The notes: generated from the sequence alone by a model not told the origin. DNA of 64,000 bases from Clostridiales bacterium mt11 (GCA_001282665.1 LN874948.1:690213-754212); one strand, 5' to 3'; shown: positions 1 through 8,477, numbered from the stretch's first letter. Numbers and translations: made by a program.

Positions 1-122
1 GCATTTCTATCGTCTGGATTTATAATACTTGGTACTCCTTCCCTGATTAAAGTTCCTTTAACAGGGTCAATTTTAACTTCGTTAGTATCAGGAACTTGTT
101 TTATACATACGATAATATTCAT
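1..122 (-). CDS. etfB: Electron transfer flavoprotein beta subunit, N-terminal part (runs off the window)
   Basis: The visible 40 residues begin MNIIVCIKQVPDTNEVKID, the characteristic EtfB start. The protein is the AMP/FAD-binding beta subunit that carries electrons to or from acyl-CoA dehydrogenases. The start is ATG at 122, preceded by a GAGGAGG ribosome binding site. The gene lies 21 bp downstream of bcd on the same strand, so bcd-etfB (and presumably etfA outside the window) form one operon. In clostridia this Bcd-EtfAB complex performs flavin-based electron bifurcation during butyrate formation; that role is known of the family, not shown here. Confidence 0.9.
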   Translation of the reverse strand, partial: MNIIVCIKQVPDTNEVKIDPVKGTLIREGVPSIINPDDRN

Positions 123-143
123 CAATATTCCTCCTCTACCCTA

Positions 144-1283
144 TTATTTCAATAGATTAGCTGCAATAACCATCTGTTGTACTTGAGAAGTACCTTCATA
201 TATTTCAGTTATCTTGGCATCTCTCATCATTCTCTCTACAGGATAATCTTTCGTATATCCGTATCCGCCATGAAGTTGTACACATTTAGTAGTTACACTC
301 ATAGCTGTATTTGCCGCAAATAGTTTAGCCATAGCTGCTTCTTTATTATAGGGAAGTCCGTTTGCTTTGTTATATGCTGCTTTATATACTAATAATTTAG
401 CTGCTTCAATTTCCGTTCCCATATCTGCTACCATCCATTGGAGTCCTTGAAATTTAGATAGCGGTCTGCCGAATTGTTCTCTTTCCTTTATATATTTTAT
501 GGTTTCATCTAAGGCACCTTCTGCTATACCTAGTGCTTGAGCTGCTATGCCTATTCTTCCACCATCTAAAGTTGACATGGCGATTTTAAAACCCTGTCCA
601 ATATCCCCTAAAAGATTTTCTTTTGGAACTATACAATCTCTAAATATTAACTCTGTAGTAGATGAGCCTCTAATACCCATTTTATCTTCAAGCTTTCCTA
701 TACTAAATCCAGGAAAGTCTTTTTCTAGTATAAAAGCTGATATACCCCTTGTACCTTTAGTCCTATCGGTCATAGCAAATATAATGTATGTATCTGCTTG
801 TCCTCCATTGGTTATAAATATTTTAGTTCCATTTAATATATAGTTGTCTCCATCTAAAACTGCTGTAGTTTGCTGTCCTGCTGCATCGGTACCTGCATTT
901 GGTTCTGTCAATCCAAATGCTCCTAATTTTTCCCCTTTTGCTAAAGGTACTAAATATTTTTGCTTTTGTTCTTCTGTGCCATATTTATAAATAGGCCAGC
1001 ATCCAAGAGAAGTGTGTGCAGAACAAATAACCCCTGTAGTTCCGCAGACTTTTGACAATTCTTCTACAGCTATAGCATAAGCTATTTCATCTCCCCCTGC
1101 TCCGCCATATTCTACGGGAAAAGGTATTCCCAATATGTTGTATTTTGCCATTTTTTCTACTGTTTCTTTTGGGAACCTACCTGTTTCATCAATTTCTGCA
1201 GCAATAGGTTTTACTTCATTTTCCGCAAATTCTCTCATTACGTTCCTTACCATTTCCTGCTCCTTTGATAAATTGAAATTCAT
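144..1283 (-). CDS. bcd: Acyl-CoA dehydrogenase, probably butyryl-CoA dehydrogenase
   Basis: This 379-residue protein has the usual short-chain acyl-CoA dehydrogenase length and layout: N-terminal helical domain, middle beta domain with FGLTEPNAGTDA and FITNGG, and C-terminal helical domain ending IYEGTSQ near residue 363. The Glu in that motif is the usual catalytic base. It reduces or oxidises short acyl-CoA with FAD. Adjacency to etfB supports a butyryl-CoA dehydrogenase role over amino-acid degradation, but sequence alone does not fix the substrate. ATG at 1283 follows a GGAGGGA ribosome binding site. rex lies upstream on the same strand, separated by a terminator, so the two are transcribed independently. 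Confidence 0.88.
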   Translation of the reverse strand: MNFNLSKEQEMVRNVMREFAENEVKPIAAEIDETGRFPKETVEKMAKYNILGIPFPVEYGGAGGDEIAYAIAVEELSKVCGTTGVICSAHTSLGCWPIYKYGTEEQKQKYLVPLAKGEKLGAFGLTEPNAGTDAAGQQTTAVLDGDNYILNGTKIFITNGGQADTYIIFAMTDRTKGTRGISAFILEKDFPGFSIGKLEDKMGIRGSSTTELIFRDCIVPKENLLGDIGQGFKIAMSTLDGGRIGIAAQALGIAEGALDETIKYIKEREQFGRPLSKFQGLQWMVADMGTEIEAAKLLVYKAAYNKANGLPYNKEAAMAKLFAANTAMSVTTKCVQLHGGYGYTKDYPVERMMRDAKITEIYEGTSQVQQMVIAANLLK

Positions 1284-1359
1284 ATATTTCCCTCCCTAAT
1301 TTTTGAGCTAAATCCTTATCTTATATTATAAGGCATTTAGATGTTTATTTCCATAAAAT

Positions 1360-1377
1360 TTGTTAATTTTTTGTCTT
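1360..1377. promoter_or_regulatory. Possible Rex half-operator upstream of bcd
   Basis: TTGTTAA at 1360-1366 matches one arm of the Rex operator consensus TTGTTAA-N4-TTAACAA. The second arm is poorly conserved. The site is about 80 bp upstream of the bcd start. Rex controls bcd-etf operons in several clostridia, and rex is the neighbouring gene here. Only one arm matches in AT-rich DNA, so the call is weak. Confidence 0.25.
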
Positions 1378-1423
1378 TCCTCTTAAAAGCTTTTAGCATT
1401 TCTCTTTCTACAATACAAAAGCC

Positions 1424-1461
1424 CATAGCTTGAAAATCCTTTCAAACTATAGGCTCTTATC
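1424..1461 (-). terminator. Rho-independent terminator of rex
   Basis: Read on the minus strand, an inverted repeat with arms related to AGCCTATAGTTTGAAA and its complement (two mismatched positions) is followed by TTTTGTATT. It lies downstream of rex and upstream of the bcd promoter region. Confidence 0.65.
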
Positions 1462-1576
1462 CTTAAAATTTATATACATCTTTATATTTTCTCCTTAATA
1501 GACACCAATAGGTGTTATTTTTTTAACCATTTTTATTACTTAAAATAGATAAAAAATATTATAGCTCTTTAACACA

Positions 1577-2224
1577 CTAATCTCTACTATAATCGGATTT
1601 GTTGTTTAAAAAATAGGACAAAGTAAATAAGGATTCATTTAAATGAACATTTTCTATTACTATCTCATCACTTACTTTAAGGTCTGCTGGAGCAAAGTTC
1701 CAAATAGCTTTTATTCCACTTTTCATATATATCTCAGCAATGTCTTGGGCATTCTCCTTTGGTGTAGTTATAATACCTATTTCTACATTGTTTCTCCTTA
1801 TATAGTCTCCCATTTCATCTACATCTCTTATCTCTATATCCCTTATCTTCAATCCTATTAACTTGGGATTTTTATCAAATAATGAAAGCACTTTAAACCC
1901 AGCATCTTCAAAGCCTTTATAATTAGCTACTGCTTGACCTAAATTTCCTGCTCCTGCAATTACTGCATTATAGGACTTATCTAATCCCAATATCTTACCC
2001 AATTGAGTATACAATTCGTCAACATTATATCCATAACCCTGCTGTCCAAAACCTCCAAAATTGTTTAAATCTTGTCTAATTTGAGATGCTGTAAATCCCG
2101 TCATCTTACTCAATTGTTGAGATGAGATTCTATTTATACCCTTTCGGAGTAAATCTCCTAAATATCTATAATATTTAGGTAATCTTCTAATAACAGTTAT
2201 CGACACTTTATTATCTCTATCCAT
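1577..2224 (-). CDS. rex: Redox-sensing transcriptional repressor Rex
   Basis: The product (215 residues from the chosen start) has the Rex architecture: N-terminal winged helix (ITVIRRLPKYYRYL, then SSQQLSKMTGFTASQIRQDL) and a Rossmann domain with GAGNLGQA. Rex senses the NADH/NAD+ ratio and represses fermentation and respiration genes when NADH is low. I chose ATG at 2224 rather than 2239 because GGGGGTGG lies at proper distance before 2224 and nothing comparable precedes 2239. The rex-ABC-F-tsaD-rimI-tsaB-tsaE neighbourhood parallels the Bacillus ydi locus. Confidence 0.93.
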   Translation of the reverse strand: MDRDNKVSITVIRRLPKYYRYLGDLLRKGINRISSQQLSKMTGFTASQIRQDLNNFGGFGQQGYGYNVDELYTQLGKILGLDKSYNAVIAGAGNLGQAVANYKGFEDAGFKVLSLFDKNPKLIGLKIRDIEIRDVDEMGDYIRRNNVEIGIITTPKENAQDIAEIYMKSGIKAIWNFAPADLKVSDEIVIENVHLNESLFTLSYFLNNKSDYSRD

Positions 2225-2271
2225 ATTTTCCACCCCCATCTATATCTATATCATTTCCATTGTTTCTCTTT

Positions 2272-2300
2272 ATTATAGCAAATACTTATTAATCAGTCAA
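2272..2300 (-). promoter_or_regulatory. Sigma-A type promoter of rex
   Basis: On the minus strand TTGACT (2300-2295), a 17-bp spacer and a perfect TATAAT (2277-2272) precede rex by about 48 bp. Confidence 0.75.
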
Positions 2301-2510
2301 TTTTAACCATAATTATAGAGGGGGTAAAAAATAATCAATAAAACTTCCCTTTGTCAAGATAATCACATTAATTGCAGTACCATTTGCTTTGAGCTTCATA
2401 AATTTTTTGACAATCATCTTATATTAAAAATATACAAATTCAATTTATTAACGAATATAAAACTTTAAATTACTTATAATATAACTAATATAATTTTAGG
2501 AGGTTATAAA

Positions 2511-2726
2511 ATGGCGAGTAAAGAACAGTTAAGAAAAATAGCTCTATACTGTGATTCATATTCTCCTAGAGAAAATTCAGGGTTAACTTCAGAATCTGGC
2601 AGCTATGAGGACAAATTTGAAAATTGTACTAAATGTAATCACTATACCGATGAAGGAAGATGTGAATTAGATTTAATCGATAAAATTTTATCTGCCATGG
2701 CAATGGAACAGGATTTAAAAAGCTAA
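2511..2726 (+). CDS. Small cysteine-containing hypothetical protein
   Basis: The 71-residue product is not one I can name. It has Cys at 14, a CTKC pair at about 39-42 and a later Cys, a pattern compatible with metal binding or a redox role. The coding call rests on an optimal TAGGAGGTTATAAA ribosome binding site before ATG and on an intrinsic terminator directly after the stop. It is transcribed alone, divergently from rex. Confidence 0.75.
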   Translation: MASKEQLRKIALYCDSYSPRENSGLTSESGSYEDKFENCTKCNHYTDEGRCELDLIDKILSAMAMEQDLKS

Positions 2727-2730
2727 AGAT

Positions 2731-2762
2731 AGTCCTTACTTTAAAAGGGCTATTTTTTTTGG
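2731..2762 (+). terminator. Intrinsic terminator after the small Cys protein gene
   Basis: Stem AGTCCTT / AAGGGCT is followed by eight T residues. Confidence 0.8.
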
Positions 2763-2803
2763 TAAAATATAAATATAGTATATAGAAAGTAGGAGATTAG
2801 AAA

Positions 2804-4711
2804 ATGATAGTCCTCTCATGTAATAATATATCAAAAACTTATATAGTAGATGAAATATTAAAGGATATAACTTTTACAGTGGAAGATGGAGATAAAATTG
2901 GTCTTATAGGTCTTAATGGCTCAGGTAAAACTACCCTTTTCAATATATTAGCTGGTGAAGTCTTTAAAGACAGTGGTGATATCTATGTACAAAAGGATTT
3001 AAAAATAGGCTATCTAAAACAACATTCAAATATGGAAAGCAATAATACGGTATTTGATGAGTGTTTAGAAGTTTTTGAACCCATAATTCTAATGGAAAAA
3101 GAGCTAAGAAATTTAGAACAGGAAATAAGCATAGAAGGTGCAAAGGTCGATTCAGAAAAATTGGATTCGTTGATGGATGAGTATTCCAAGCTATTAGAAA
3201 AATTCAACAATCTAAATGGATACGGGTTTGAGTCTGAAATTAAAGGTATATTAAAAGGTCTAGGTTTTAGCGATGATGATATGGAAAAAGAGGTACATGT
3301 ATTAAGTGGTGGACAAAAAGCTAGGCTCTCTTTAGCCAAACTCCTCCTTGAAAAACCTGATCTTCTGTTGTTAGACGAGCCTACTAACCATTTAGATATT
3401 GAAGCCATAAATTGGCTAGAATATTATCTTAAAGAGTATAAGGGTGCTGCACTTATCATATCTCATGATAGATATTTTCTGGATAATGTAGTATCTAAGA
3501 TATTCCATTTAGAAAATTTGAACATTAAAATATATAATACTAACTACTCTAAATATATGGAGCAAAGAAAAAAGGATCTGGAATTATTAAAGAAAAAATA
3601 TGAAGACCAGCAAAAGGAAATCAAAAGGCAAGAGGAAATCATAAAGCGTTTTTCCAACTATGGCGGTCAGCGATATATTAAGCAGGCCCAATCAAGACAA
3701 AAGATGTTGGATAAGATGAAAGTATTAGATCGTCCTTTGGATCCTAAAAAAGCTAAGATAACATTTGAACCTAAAATCAAAAGCGGTAGAGAGGTCTTAA
3801 AAGTTGAGGAAGTTGGAAAATCTTTTGGAGATTATAAGCTACTTGAAGACATTATGTTTACCATATATAGAGGAGAAAGGGTAGGATTGATTGGTCCTAA
3901 TGGAATCGGAAAAACTACCTTGTTCAAGATGATTTTAGGACAACTTCCCTATGACGCTGGAAATATAAATATAGGACACCACGTCCATATTGGCTACTTT
4001 GATCAAGAGCAGACTAGTTTAAGCTTAAATAAGACGGTAATGGATGAGATATGGGATGACAACCCTTCCTTAGACCATTATCAAATACGTTCTATCCTAA
4101 GTCGCTTTCTATTTATTGGGGACGATATATTTAAAGAAGTTAGAGAATTAAGTGGAGGTGAAAGAGGAAGGCTCGCCCTTTTAAAGATGATGCTCTCCGA
4201 TGCCAATTTTCTTCTCATGGATGAGCCTACTAACCACTTGGATATTGATTCTAAAGAGGTATTAGAAGACGCCATAATAGATTATCAAGGAACTCTATTG
4301 GTAATATCCCATGATAGATATTTCTTAAATAGAGTTTCCAATAAGATATTGGAGTTAACCAAAGAAGGTATAAAAGAATACTTAGGAAATTATGATTATT
4401 ATTTAGAAAAAAAGAACGAAATAATAGTAGAAGAAGATGAAGATTTCAAAACTAAAACTCAAATTAAATTGGAAAGAAAAAAGGAAAAAGAAAAACAGGA
4501 ATTAGAGAGAAAAAAGAAAAAGGAAATATTAAATTTAGAAAAAATGATCGAAGAAAAGGAAATGGATATTGAAGCATTAGATCAGATTTTATGCGATCCC
4601 AAAATCTACGATGAACCTGATAAGATCATTGAATTGTCCAAGGAGAGAGAGCTTTTACAGCTGAAGTTGGATTCCCTTTATGACCAATGGATAACTTTAA
4701 CAGAGAAATAG
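2804..4711 (+). CDS. ABC-F family ATPase (translation factor, YdiF-like)
   Basis: The 635-residue protein has two ABC domains and no membrane segments. Domain 1 has Walker A GLNGSGKTT (about 36-44) and signature LSGGQ. Domain 2 has GPNGIGKTT and LSGGE. Both have LLLDEPTNHLD-type Walker B, and a charged linker joins the two domains. The last 90 residues are Lys/Glu-rich coiled coil. ABC-F proteins bind the ribosomal E site to resolve stalls or protect from antibiotics. Position between rex and tsaD matches Bacillus ydiF, which suggests a housekeeping member rather than a resistance determinant; that is inference. It faces tsaD convergently across a DnaA-box cluster. Confidence 0.9.
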   Translation: MIVLSCNNISKTYIVDEILKDITFTVEDGDKIGLIGLNGSGKTTLFNILAGEVFKDSGDIYVQKDLKIGYLKQHSNMESNNTVFDECLEVFEPIILMEKELRNLEQEISIEGAKVDSEKLDSLMDEYSKLLEKFNNLNGYGFESEIKGILKGLGFSDDDMEKEVHVLSGGQKARLSLAKLLLEKPDLLLLDEPTNHLDIEAINWLEYYLKEYKGAALIISHDRYFLDNVVSKIFHLENLNIKIYNTNYSKYMEQRKKDLELLKKKYEDQQKEIKRQEEIIKRFSNYGGQRYIKQAQSRQKMLDKMKVLDRPLDPKKAKITFEPKIKSGREVLKVEEVGKSFGDYKLLEDIMFTIYRGERVGLIGPNGIGKTTLFKMILGQLPYDAGNINIGHHVHIGYFDQEQTSLSLNKTVMDEIWDDNPSLDHYQIRSILSRFLFIGDDIFKEVRELSGGERGRLALLKMMLSDANFLLMDEPTNHLDIDSKEVLEDAIIDYQGTLLVISHDRYFLNRVSNKILELTKEGIKEYLGNYDYYLEKKNEIIVEEDEDFKTKTQIKLERKKEKEKQELERKKKKEILNLEKMIEEKEMDIEALDQILCDPKIYDEPDKIIELSKERELLQLKLDSLYDQWITLTEK

Positions 4712-4721
4712 TTTTCCCACA

Positions 4722-4863
4722 TTATCCACATCTTATACACAGAATCCACAGAGTTATCCCCAAGGGGATTGTCCCATTGTTATGGTTTTCATTTAGATTT
4801 TTCCACATTATCCACATTTAATTATGGTAAACTCATATTCTATTGTGGAAATAATGTGGAAAA
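4722..4863. promoter_or_regulatory. DnaA-box cluster in an intergenic gap
   Basis: The 166-bp gap between convergent genes holds three perfect TTATNCACA boxes on the plus strand (4722-4730, 4733-4741, 4808-4816). It also has one-mismatch boxes TTATCCCCA (4754-4762), TTTTCCACA (4799-4807) and, reversed, TGTGGAAAA (4855-4863). This density is far above chance. There is no dnaA or dnaN nearby, so I read it as a regulatory DnaA-binding cluster, like those described at several Bacillus subtilis loci, rather than oriC. Confidence 0.75.
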
Positions 4864-4877
4864 ATTGTTGTCAATTA

Positions 4878-5885
4878 TCATCTTAACTCTAAATTCGGCA
4901 CCACATTTAAATAGTAATCTGAAACTCGTCCTTTCATATAATTAAAATAAGCAGCAGCACCTATCATAGCAGCATTGTCCGTACAGAGAATCCTCGATGG
5001 ATAAAGTATATCTATATTTTCTTCCCTACCTCTACTTTCCATCATATTTCTCAATCCTTCATTAGCTGCTACCCCACCAGCCATAACTATTTTATTGGAT
5101 TTTCTTTCTTTTGCTAATCTAAAAGTTTTATCCACAAGTACTTCAATTACTGCCTGTTGAAAAGAAGCTGCTACATCCTTTACTATTATCTCCTCACCCT
5201 TTTGCTTTGCTCCATTGAGATAGTTTAAAACTGCAGTTTTTAATCCACTAAAACTAAAATCATAGCTATCGTGTTCTAAATATACCCTAGGAAAATCTAT
5301 GGCATCTTTGTTTCCTTCCTTGGATAATTTATCTATCAATGGTCCTCCGGGATAAGATAATCCTAAAGCTCTAGCTACCTTATCAAAAGCTTCTCCAGCT
5401 GCATCATCTCTAGTCCTGCCTACTAGTTCATATTCAGTATAATCCTCAGCTTGAGCCAAATAGGTATGACCTCCTGATACTACTAAACAAGTGAAAGGTG
5501 GTTCTAAATCCTTATGTTCTATATAATTTGCACATATATGCCCTTCAATATGATTAACCCCTATTAATGGCTTATTAATGCCATAAGCTATAGCCTTAGC
5601 ACTAGATATGCCTACTAGCAAGGCTCCTACTAAACCAGGACCTCGAGTAACCCCAACTAAATCTACATCATCAAAAGTAATATTAGCTTCATCAAGAGCT
5701 TCTTGAATAATTAAATTTATATTTTCAATATGCTTCCTCGAAGCAACCTCAGGGACTACTCCTCCAAATTTTCTATGAATTTCTATTTGGGAGGAAATTA
5801 TATTGGATAAAACTTCTCTACCGTCTTTTATAACAGCACAGGAGGTTTCATCACATGATGTTTCTATAGCCAATGTTATTGTCAT
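4878..5885 (-). CDS. tsaD: tRNA N6-adenosine threonylcarbamoyltransferase
   Basis: At 335 residues this matches the usual TsaD length. It starts TLAIETSCDETS and has the metal-binding NHIEGH (111-116) and the SGGHT motif. With TsaB and TsaE it transfers the threonylcarbamoyl group to A37 of ANN-decoding tRNAs. ATG at 5885 overlaps no gene; rimI ends 13 bp upstream. It is the last gene of the tsaE-tsaB-rimI-tsaD operon. Confidence 0.95.
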   Translation of the reverse strand: MTITLAIETSCDETSCAVIKDGREVLSNIISSQIEIHRKFGGVVPEVASRKHIENINLIIQEALDEANITFDDVDLVGVTRGPGLVGALLVGISSAKAIAYGINKPLIGVNHIEGHICANYIEHKDLEPPFTCLVVSGGHTYLAQAEDYTEYELVGRTRDDAAGEAFDKVARALGLSYPGGPLIDKLSKEGNKDAIDFPRVYLEHDSYDFSFSGLKTAVLNYLNGAKQKGEEIIVKDVAASFQQAVIEVLVDKTFRLAKERKSNKIVMAGGVAANEGLRNMMESRGREENIDILYPSRILCTDNAAMIGAAAYFNYMKGRVSDYYLNVVPNLELR

Positions 5886-5898
5886 ATTATCACCTCAT

Positions 5899-6348
5899 CT
5901 AAAATTGGATAGTTTTCCACATAATAATTGCATCTTCATTGTTATCCGAATAGTACCCTTCTCTAATTCCATATTCTTTAAATCCATATTTCTTATAAAG
6001 GGACTTGGCTATTTCGTTGGATTTTCTCACTTCCAATGTAGCGGCTTTTATATCTCTATCTATACATAATTGTATCAGCCCTTCTACTATCCTATTTCCA
6101 ACACCTAATCCCCGATATTTTTCTTCCACTGCAATATTGGTAATATGTCCCTCATCTATTATTAACCAAATACCTCCATATCCTGCAACTTCTCCGTCTA
6201 CTTCTGCTACTATATATTTTGCCAATAAATTTTTAGTAAGTTCTAATAAAAAGGCCTCCCGTGACCAAGGAGGTGAAAAAGTTTTGACCTCTATTTCCAT
6301 TATCCTATCTAAATCCGATTCTCTCATTTCTCGAATTTTTACATCCAT
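5899..6348 (-). CDS. rimI: Ribosomal protein S18 alanine N-acetyltransferase-like GNAT
   Basis: The 149-residue GNAT protein has the acetyl-CoA loop EEKYRGLGVGNRIVEGL (about 78-94) and a typical C-terminal SNEIAKSLYKKYGF. RimI acetylates the N-terminus of S18 in E. coli; the Firmicute target is less certain. I prefer ATG at 6348 over an upstream TTG because AAGGAAAG is correctly spaced for it. It begins just beyond the tsaB stop, and the tsaB-rimI-tsaD order is conserved in Firmicutes. Confidence 0.9.
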   Translation of the reverse strand: MDVKIREMRESDLDRIMEIEVKTFSPPWSREAFLLELTKNLLAKYIVAEVDGEVAGYGGIWLIIDEGHITNIAVEEKYRGLGVGNRIVEGLIQLCIDRDIKAATLEVRKSNEIAKSLYKKYGFKEYGIREGYYSDNNEDAIIMWKTIQF

Positions 6349-6350
6349 AA

Positions 6351-7049
6351 TCAACTTTCCTTCTTTCTTAATTCTCTCTGGGCTTGAGACTCCCTTAAAT
6401 AATTAGGTACCAAACTATAATAATCTTGGGTTTCTCCCTTTTTCCATCTTTGAAGGCTAAGTTCTGCGATACTTGCTCCTTTACATCCATTTAGTCCCAT
6501 TGGTGCTAATTCTACCTGTCCTTCTAATCTATCCAATATCTTATCCTTATGTAGAAGAGCCCCATTTCCATTTATCATTATATTATGATAATCCTTCTTC
6601 AATATTCCTAATAATTCATCTATTTCCATTATACAAGGCTCTAATATATTAGATAGACTTCCCATATCTCTCTTATATATACCTGTATATACCCTATCCC
6701 TTCGTGCATCTATCATGGGAACGATGATACCATTATAGGATAGATTAAAGGCTAAACCTTCTAATGTAGAGATTCCTACTATAGGTTTATCAAATACATG
6801 GGCAAAGGATTTAACCGTAGCAATCCCAATCCTAAGACCAGTAAAAGATCCTGGTCCTACTGCCACTCCATATAAATCTATATCCGATATATTTAGATTT
6901 AAATTATCTAATACTTCTTTAATCATGGGAACCAAATTTTCAGAATGAGTCATATCCTGATTTAAAGAAAATTCTCCCAATAGTTTTTCTTCATCTAGTA
7001 CAGCACAGGTAGCTACCATAGTAGATGTATCTACAGCCAATACTTTCAA
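6351..7049 (-). CDS. tsaB: tRNA threonylcarbamoyladenosine biosynthesis protein TsaB
   Basis: The 232-residue ASKHA-fold protein opens MKVLAVDTST and contains GPGSFTGLRIG, the TsaB signature. It lacks the metal histidines of TsaD and serves as its partner in t6A formation. ATG at 7049 overlaps the tsaE stop by 4 bp, which implies translational coupling. Confidence 0.95.
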   Translation of the reverse strand: MKVLAVDTSTMVATCAVLDEEKLLGEFSLNQDMTHSENLVPMIKEVLDNLNLNISDIDLYGVAVGPGSFTGLRIGIATVKSFAHVFDKPIVGISTLEGLAFNLSYNGIIVPMIDARRDRVYTGIYKRDMGSLSNILEPCIMEIDELLGILKKDYHNIMINGNGALLHKDKILDRLEGQVELAPMGLNGCKGASIAELSLQRWKKGETQDYYSLVPNYLRESQAQRELRKKES

Positions 7050-7507
7050 TTTATATTCAACTCCTTAACCAATTCTTCTAATCTATTTCCTTCTCCAAAT
7101 ATGGTTACAATCCTATCATCTAGTTCTTTTCCTTTTTCTATCTGTATATTAATTTTTTCTTTAGGCAGAAATTTCTCTATTCTATCTCCCCACTCTATAA
7201 TAGAAACCCCATTGGAATAAAAATATTCGTCAAATCCTAAATCATCTAATTCCTCTATGTTGTCTAATCTATAAACATCGAAATGATAAACCCAGTATTT
7301 TCCCTTATATTCGTTTACAAGTGTAAATGTAGGGCTAGTTATATAGTCCTCTATCCCTAATCCTTTACCGATGGATTTAGTCAATGTAGTCTTTCCAGCA
7401 CCTAAATCTCCAATTAATGATACAATATCTCCTGGTTTTAAGAGACTTCCCAATTTTTCTCCAAACTCTTCAGTCTCTTCTAATCCCTTTAATATTATTT
7501 TACCCAT
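7046..7507 (-). CDS. tsaE: tRNA threonylcarbamoyladenosine biosynthesis ATPase TsaE
   Basis: This 153-residue P-loop protein has GDLGAGKTT (33-41), TSPTFTLVNEY and a downstream EWGDR, all diagnostic of TsaE. It drives turnover of the TsaBD complex. It is the first gene of the four-gene t6A operon. An inverted repeat terminator belonging to the upstream ribU lies just before it. Confidence 0.95.
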   Translation of the reverse strand: MGKIILKGLEETEEFGEKLGSLLKPGDIVSLIGDLGAGKTTLTKSIGKGLGIEDYITSPTFTLVNEYKGKYWVYHFDVYRLDNIEELDDLGFDEYFYSNGVSIIEWGDRIEKFLPKEKINIQIEKGKELDDRIVTIFGEGNRLEELVKELNIN

Positions 7508-7573
7508 TAAATCAACCTTCCTATTCCTTAAACTACCTTTTATTATAGCATTTCATTCAAATTTAATCTATAT

Positions 7574-7606
7574 AAAAAACTTGACAGGAAAATCCCCTGT
7601 CAAGTT
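7574..7606 (-). terminator. Intrinsic terminator of ribU
   Basis: On the minus strand, AACTTGACAGG pairs with CCTGTCAAGTT (7606-7578) and is followed by a T run (7579-7575). The ribU stop codon lies in the stem. Confidence 0.85.
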
Positions 7607-8210
7607 ATCTATGAAGTATTGGTGATACCCTTTTATATAGTAAAATGGTAACTATACTAACTACAACTCCCTTAAAGAAGTTAAATGGAACTACTGCATA
7701 GAGTATCAATGATTTAAAATCTACTACATGCTTATTTACTGCAGTCCCCATAGATACAATCTTATCTAATGACATTCCAAACAACTTAGCATAAAAAGGA
7801 ATCATGATATAATAGTTAATTATGGATATGGATACGGTCATAATCAACATTCCTACTATTAATCCAATGATTGCATTTTTAAATGTTTTTTTCTTGTAAT
7901 AAATCAATCCTGCACTATAAGCAAATATACTCCCTACAACGAAATTAGAAAATTCTCCTACTCCTCCTGTAGCCGATCCTTCTACGAGAACATTTAATAA
8001 ATTTTTCACTAGATTCACTAGAACTCCAGCCATTGGTCCCATAGCAAAAGAGCCTATAAGAGCAGGTACATCGGAGATATCAAACTTTAAAAATGGTGGT
8101 GCAAACCATAATGGAAAATCGAACATCATGAGTATAAAAGCTATTACAGATAAAACGGAAACCTTTACCATGGTTTTTGTATTAAAATCTTCCCTTCTTA
8201 ATGTATACAT
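7605..8210 (-). CDS. ribU: ECF transporter S component for riboflavin
   Basis: The 201-residue membrane protein has about five or six hydrophobic segments and the RibU-like opening KVSVLSVIAFILMMFDFPLW followed by FLKFDISDVPALIGSFAMGP. RibU is the riboflavin-binding subunit that partners with the shared EcfAA'T module, which is not in the window. The FMN riboswitch in its leader makes the substrate assignment firm. It is transcribed alone. Confidence 0.93.
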   Translation of the reverse strand: MYTLRREDFNTKTMVKVSVLSVIAFILMMFDFPLWFAPPFLKFDISDVPALIGSFAMGPMAGVLVNLVKNLLNVLVEGSATGGVGEFSNFVVGSIFAYSAGLIYYKKKTFKNAIIGLIVGMLIMTVSISIINYYIMIPFYAKLFGMSLDKIVSMGTAVNKHVVDFKSLILYAVVPFNFFKGVVVSIVTILLYKRVSPILHR

Positions 8211-8266
8211 GAAAATCCCTCCAAATGATTATTTCTCTAGGGCGAAAGTTGGAAGGTTCTGTCACA

Positions 8267-8294
8267 TAAAAAACCCCGAAAGAAAGCTTCGGGG
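8267..8294 (-). terminator. Riboswitch-controlled terminator upstream of ribU
   Basis: CCCCGAA / TTCGGGG stem (8294-8274 on the minus strand) with a seven-T run lies between the FMN aptamer and ribU. It is the expected expression platform for FMN-induced premature termination. Confidence 0.9.
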
Positions 8295-8315
8295 CATGTG
8301 TGTAGACTCACTTAT

Positions 8316-8430
8316 AATCTTCTTCCATCCAGACTTTAACTGTCGGCCTCGGAATTTCACCAAGTCAACCGAAATGAATCGGGTCGCGGGCTATAACCGC
8401 CGGTGAGGAATTGCACCTCGCCCTGAAGAC
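8316..8430 (-). ncRNA. FMN riboswitch (RFN element)
   Basis: The minus strand carries the conserved RFN blocks in order: TTCAGGGCGAGG, CACCGGCGGTTATAGCC, CCCGCGACC-like joining segments, GGTGAAATTCCGAGGCCGAC and AGTCTGGATGGAAGAAGA. The aptamer binds FMN. With the downstream terminator it should shut off ribU when FMN is abundant. Confidence 0.96.
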
Positions 8431-8448
8431 ATTTATTTAATTATCTTT

Positions 8449-8477
8449 ATTATAAAACAAATACTAAAAATTGTCAA
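8449..8477 (-). promoter_or_regulatory. Sigma-A promoter of the ribU riboswitch transcript
   Basis: TTGACA (8477-8472), 17-bp spacer, TATAAT (8454-8449): a perfect consensus about 20 bp before the aptamer. Confidence 0.88.

Noticed and set aside
4722..4863. oriC at the DnaA-box cluster
   Set aside because: No dnaA, dnaN, rpmH or gyrase genes and no obvious AT-only unwinding element with DnaA-trio; the boxes alone do not make an origin.
8250..8264. 15-base word TGGAAGGTTCTGTCA shared with the IS110 flank palindrome (39021-39035, reverse)
   Set aside because: In 64 kb searched on both strands a few matches of this length are expected by chance, and no longer similarity surrounds it.
8128..8406. 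Plus-strand open frame of 92 codons over the riboswitch
   Set aside because: It overlaps the FMN aptamer, terminator and ribU start on the opposite strand and lacks a ribosome binding site.
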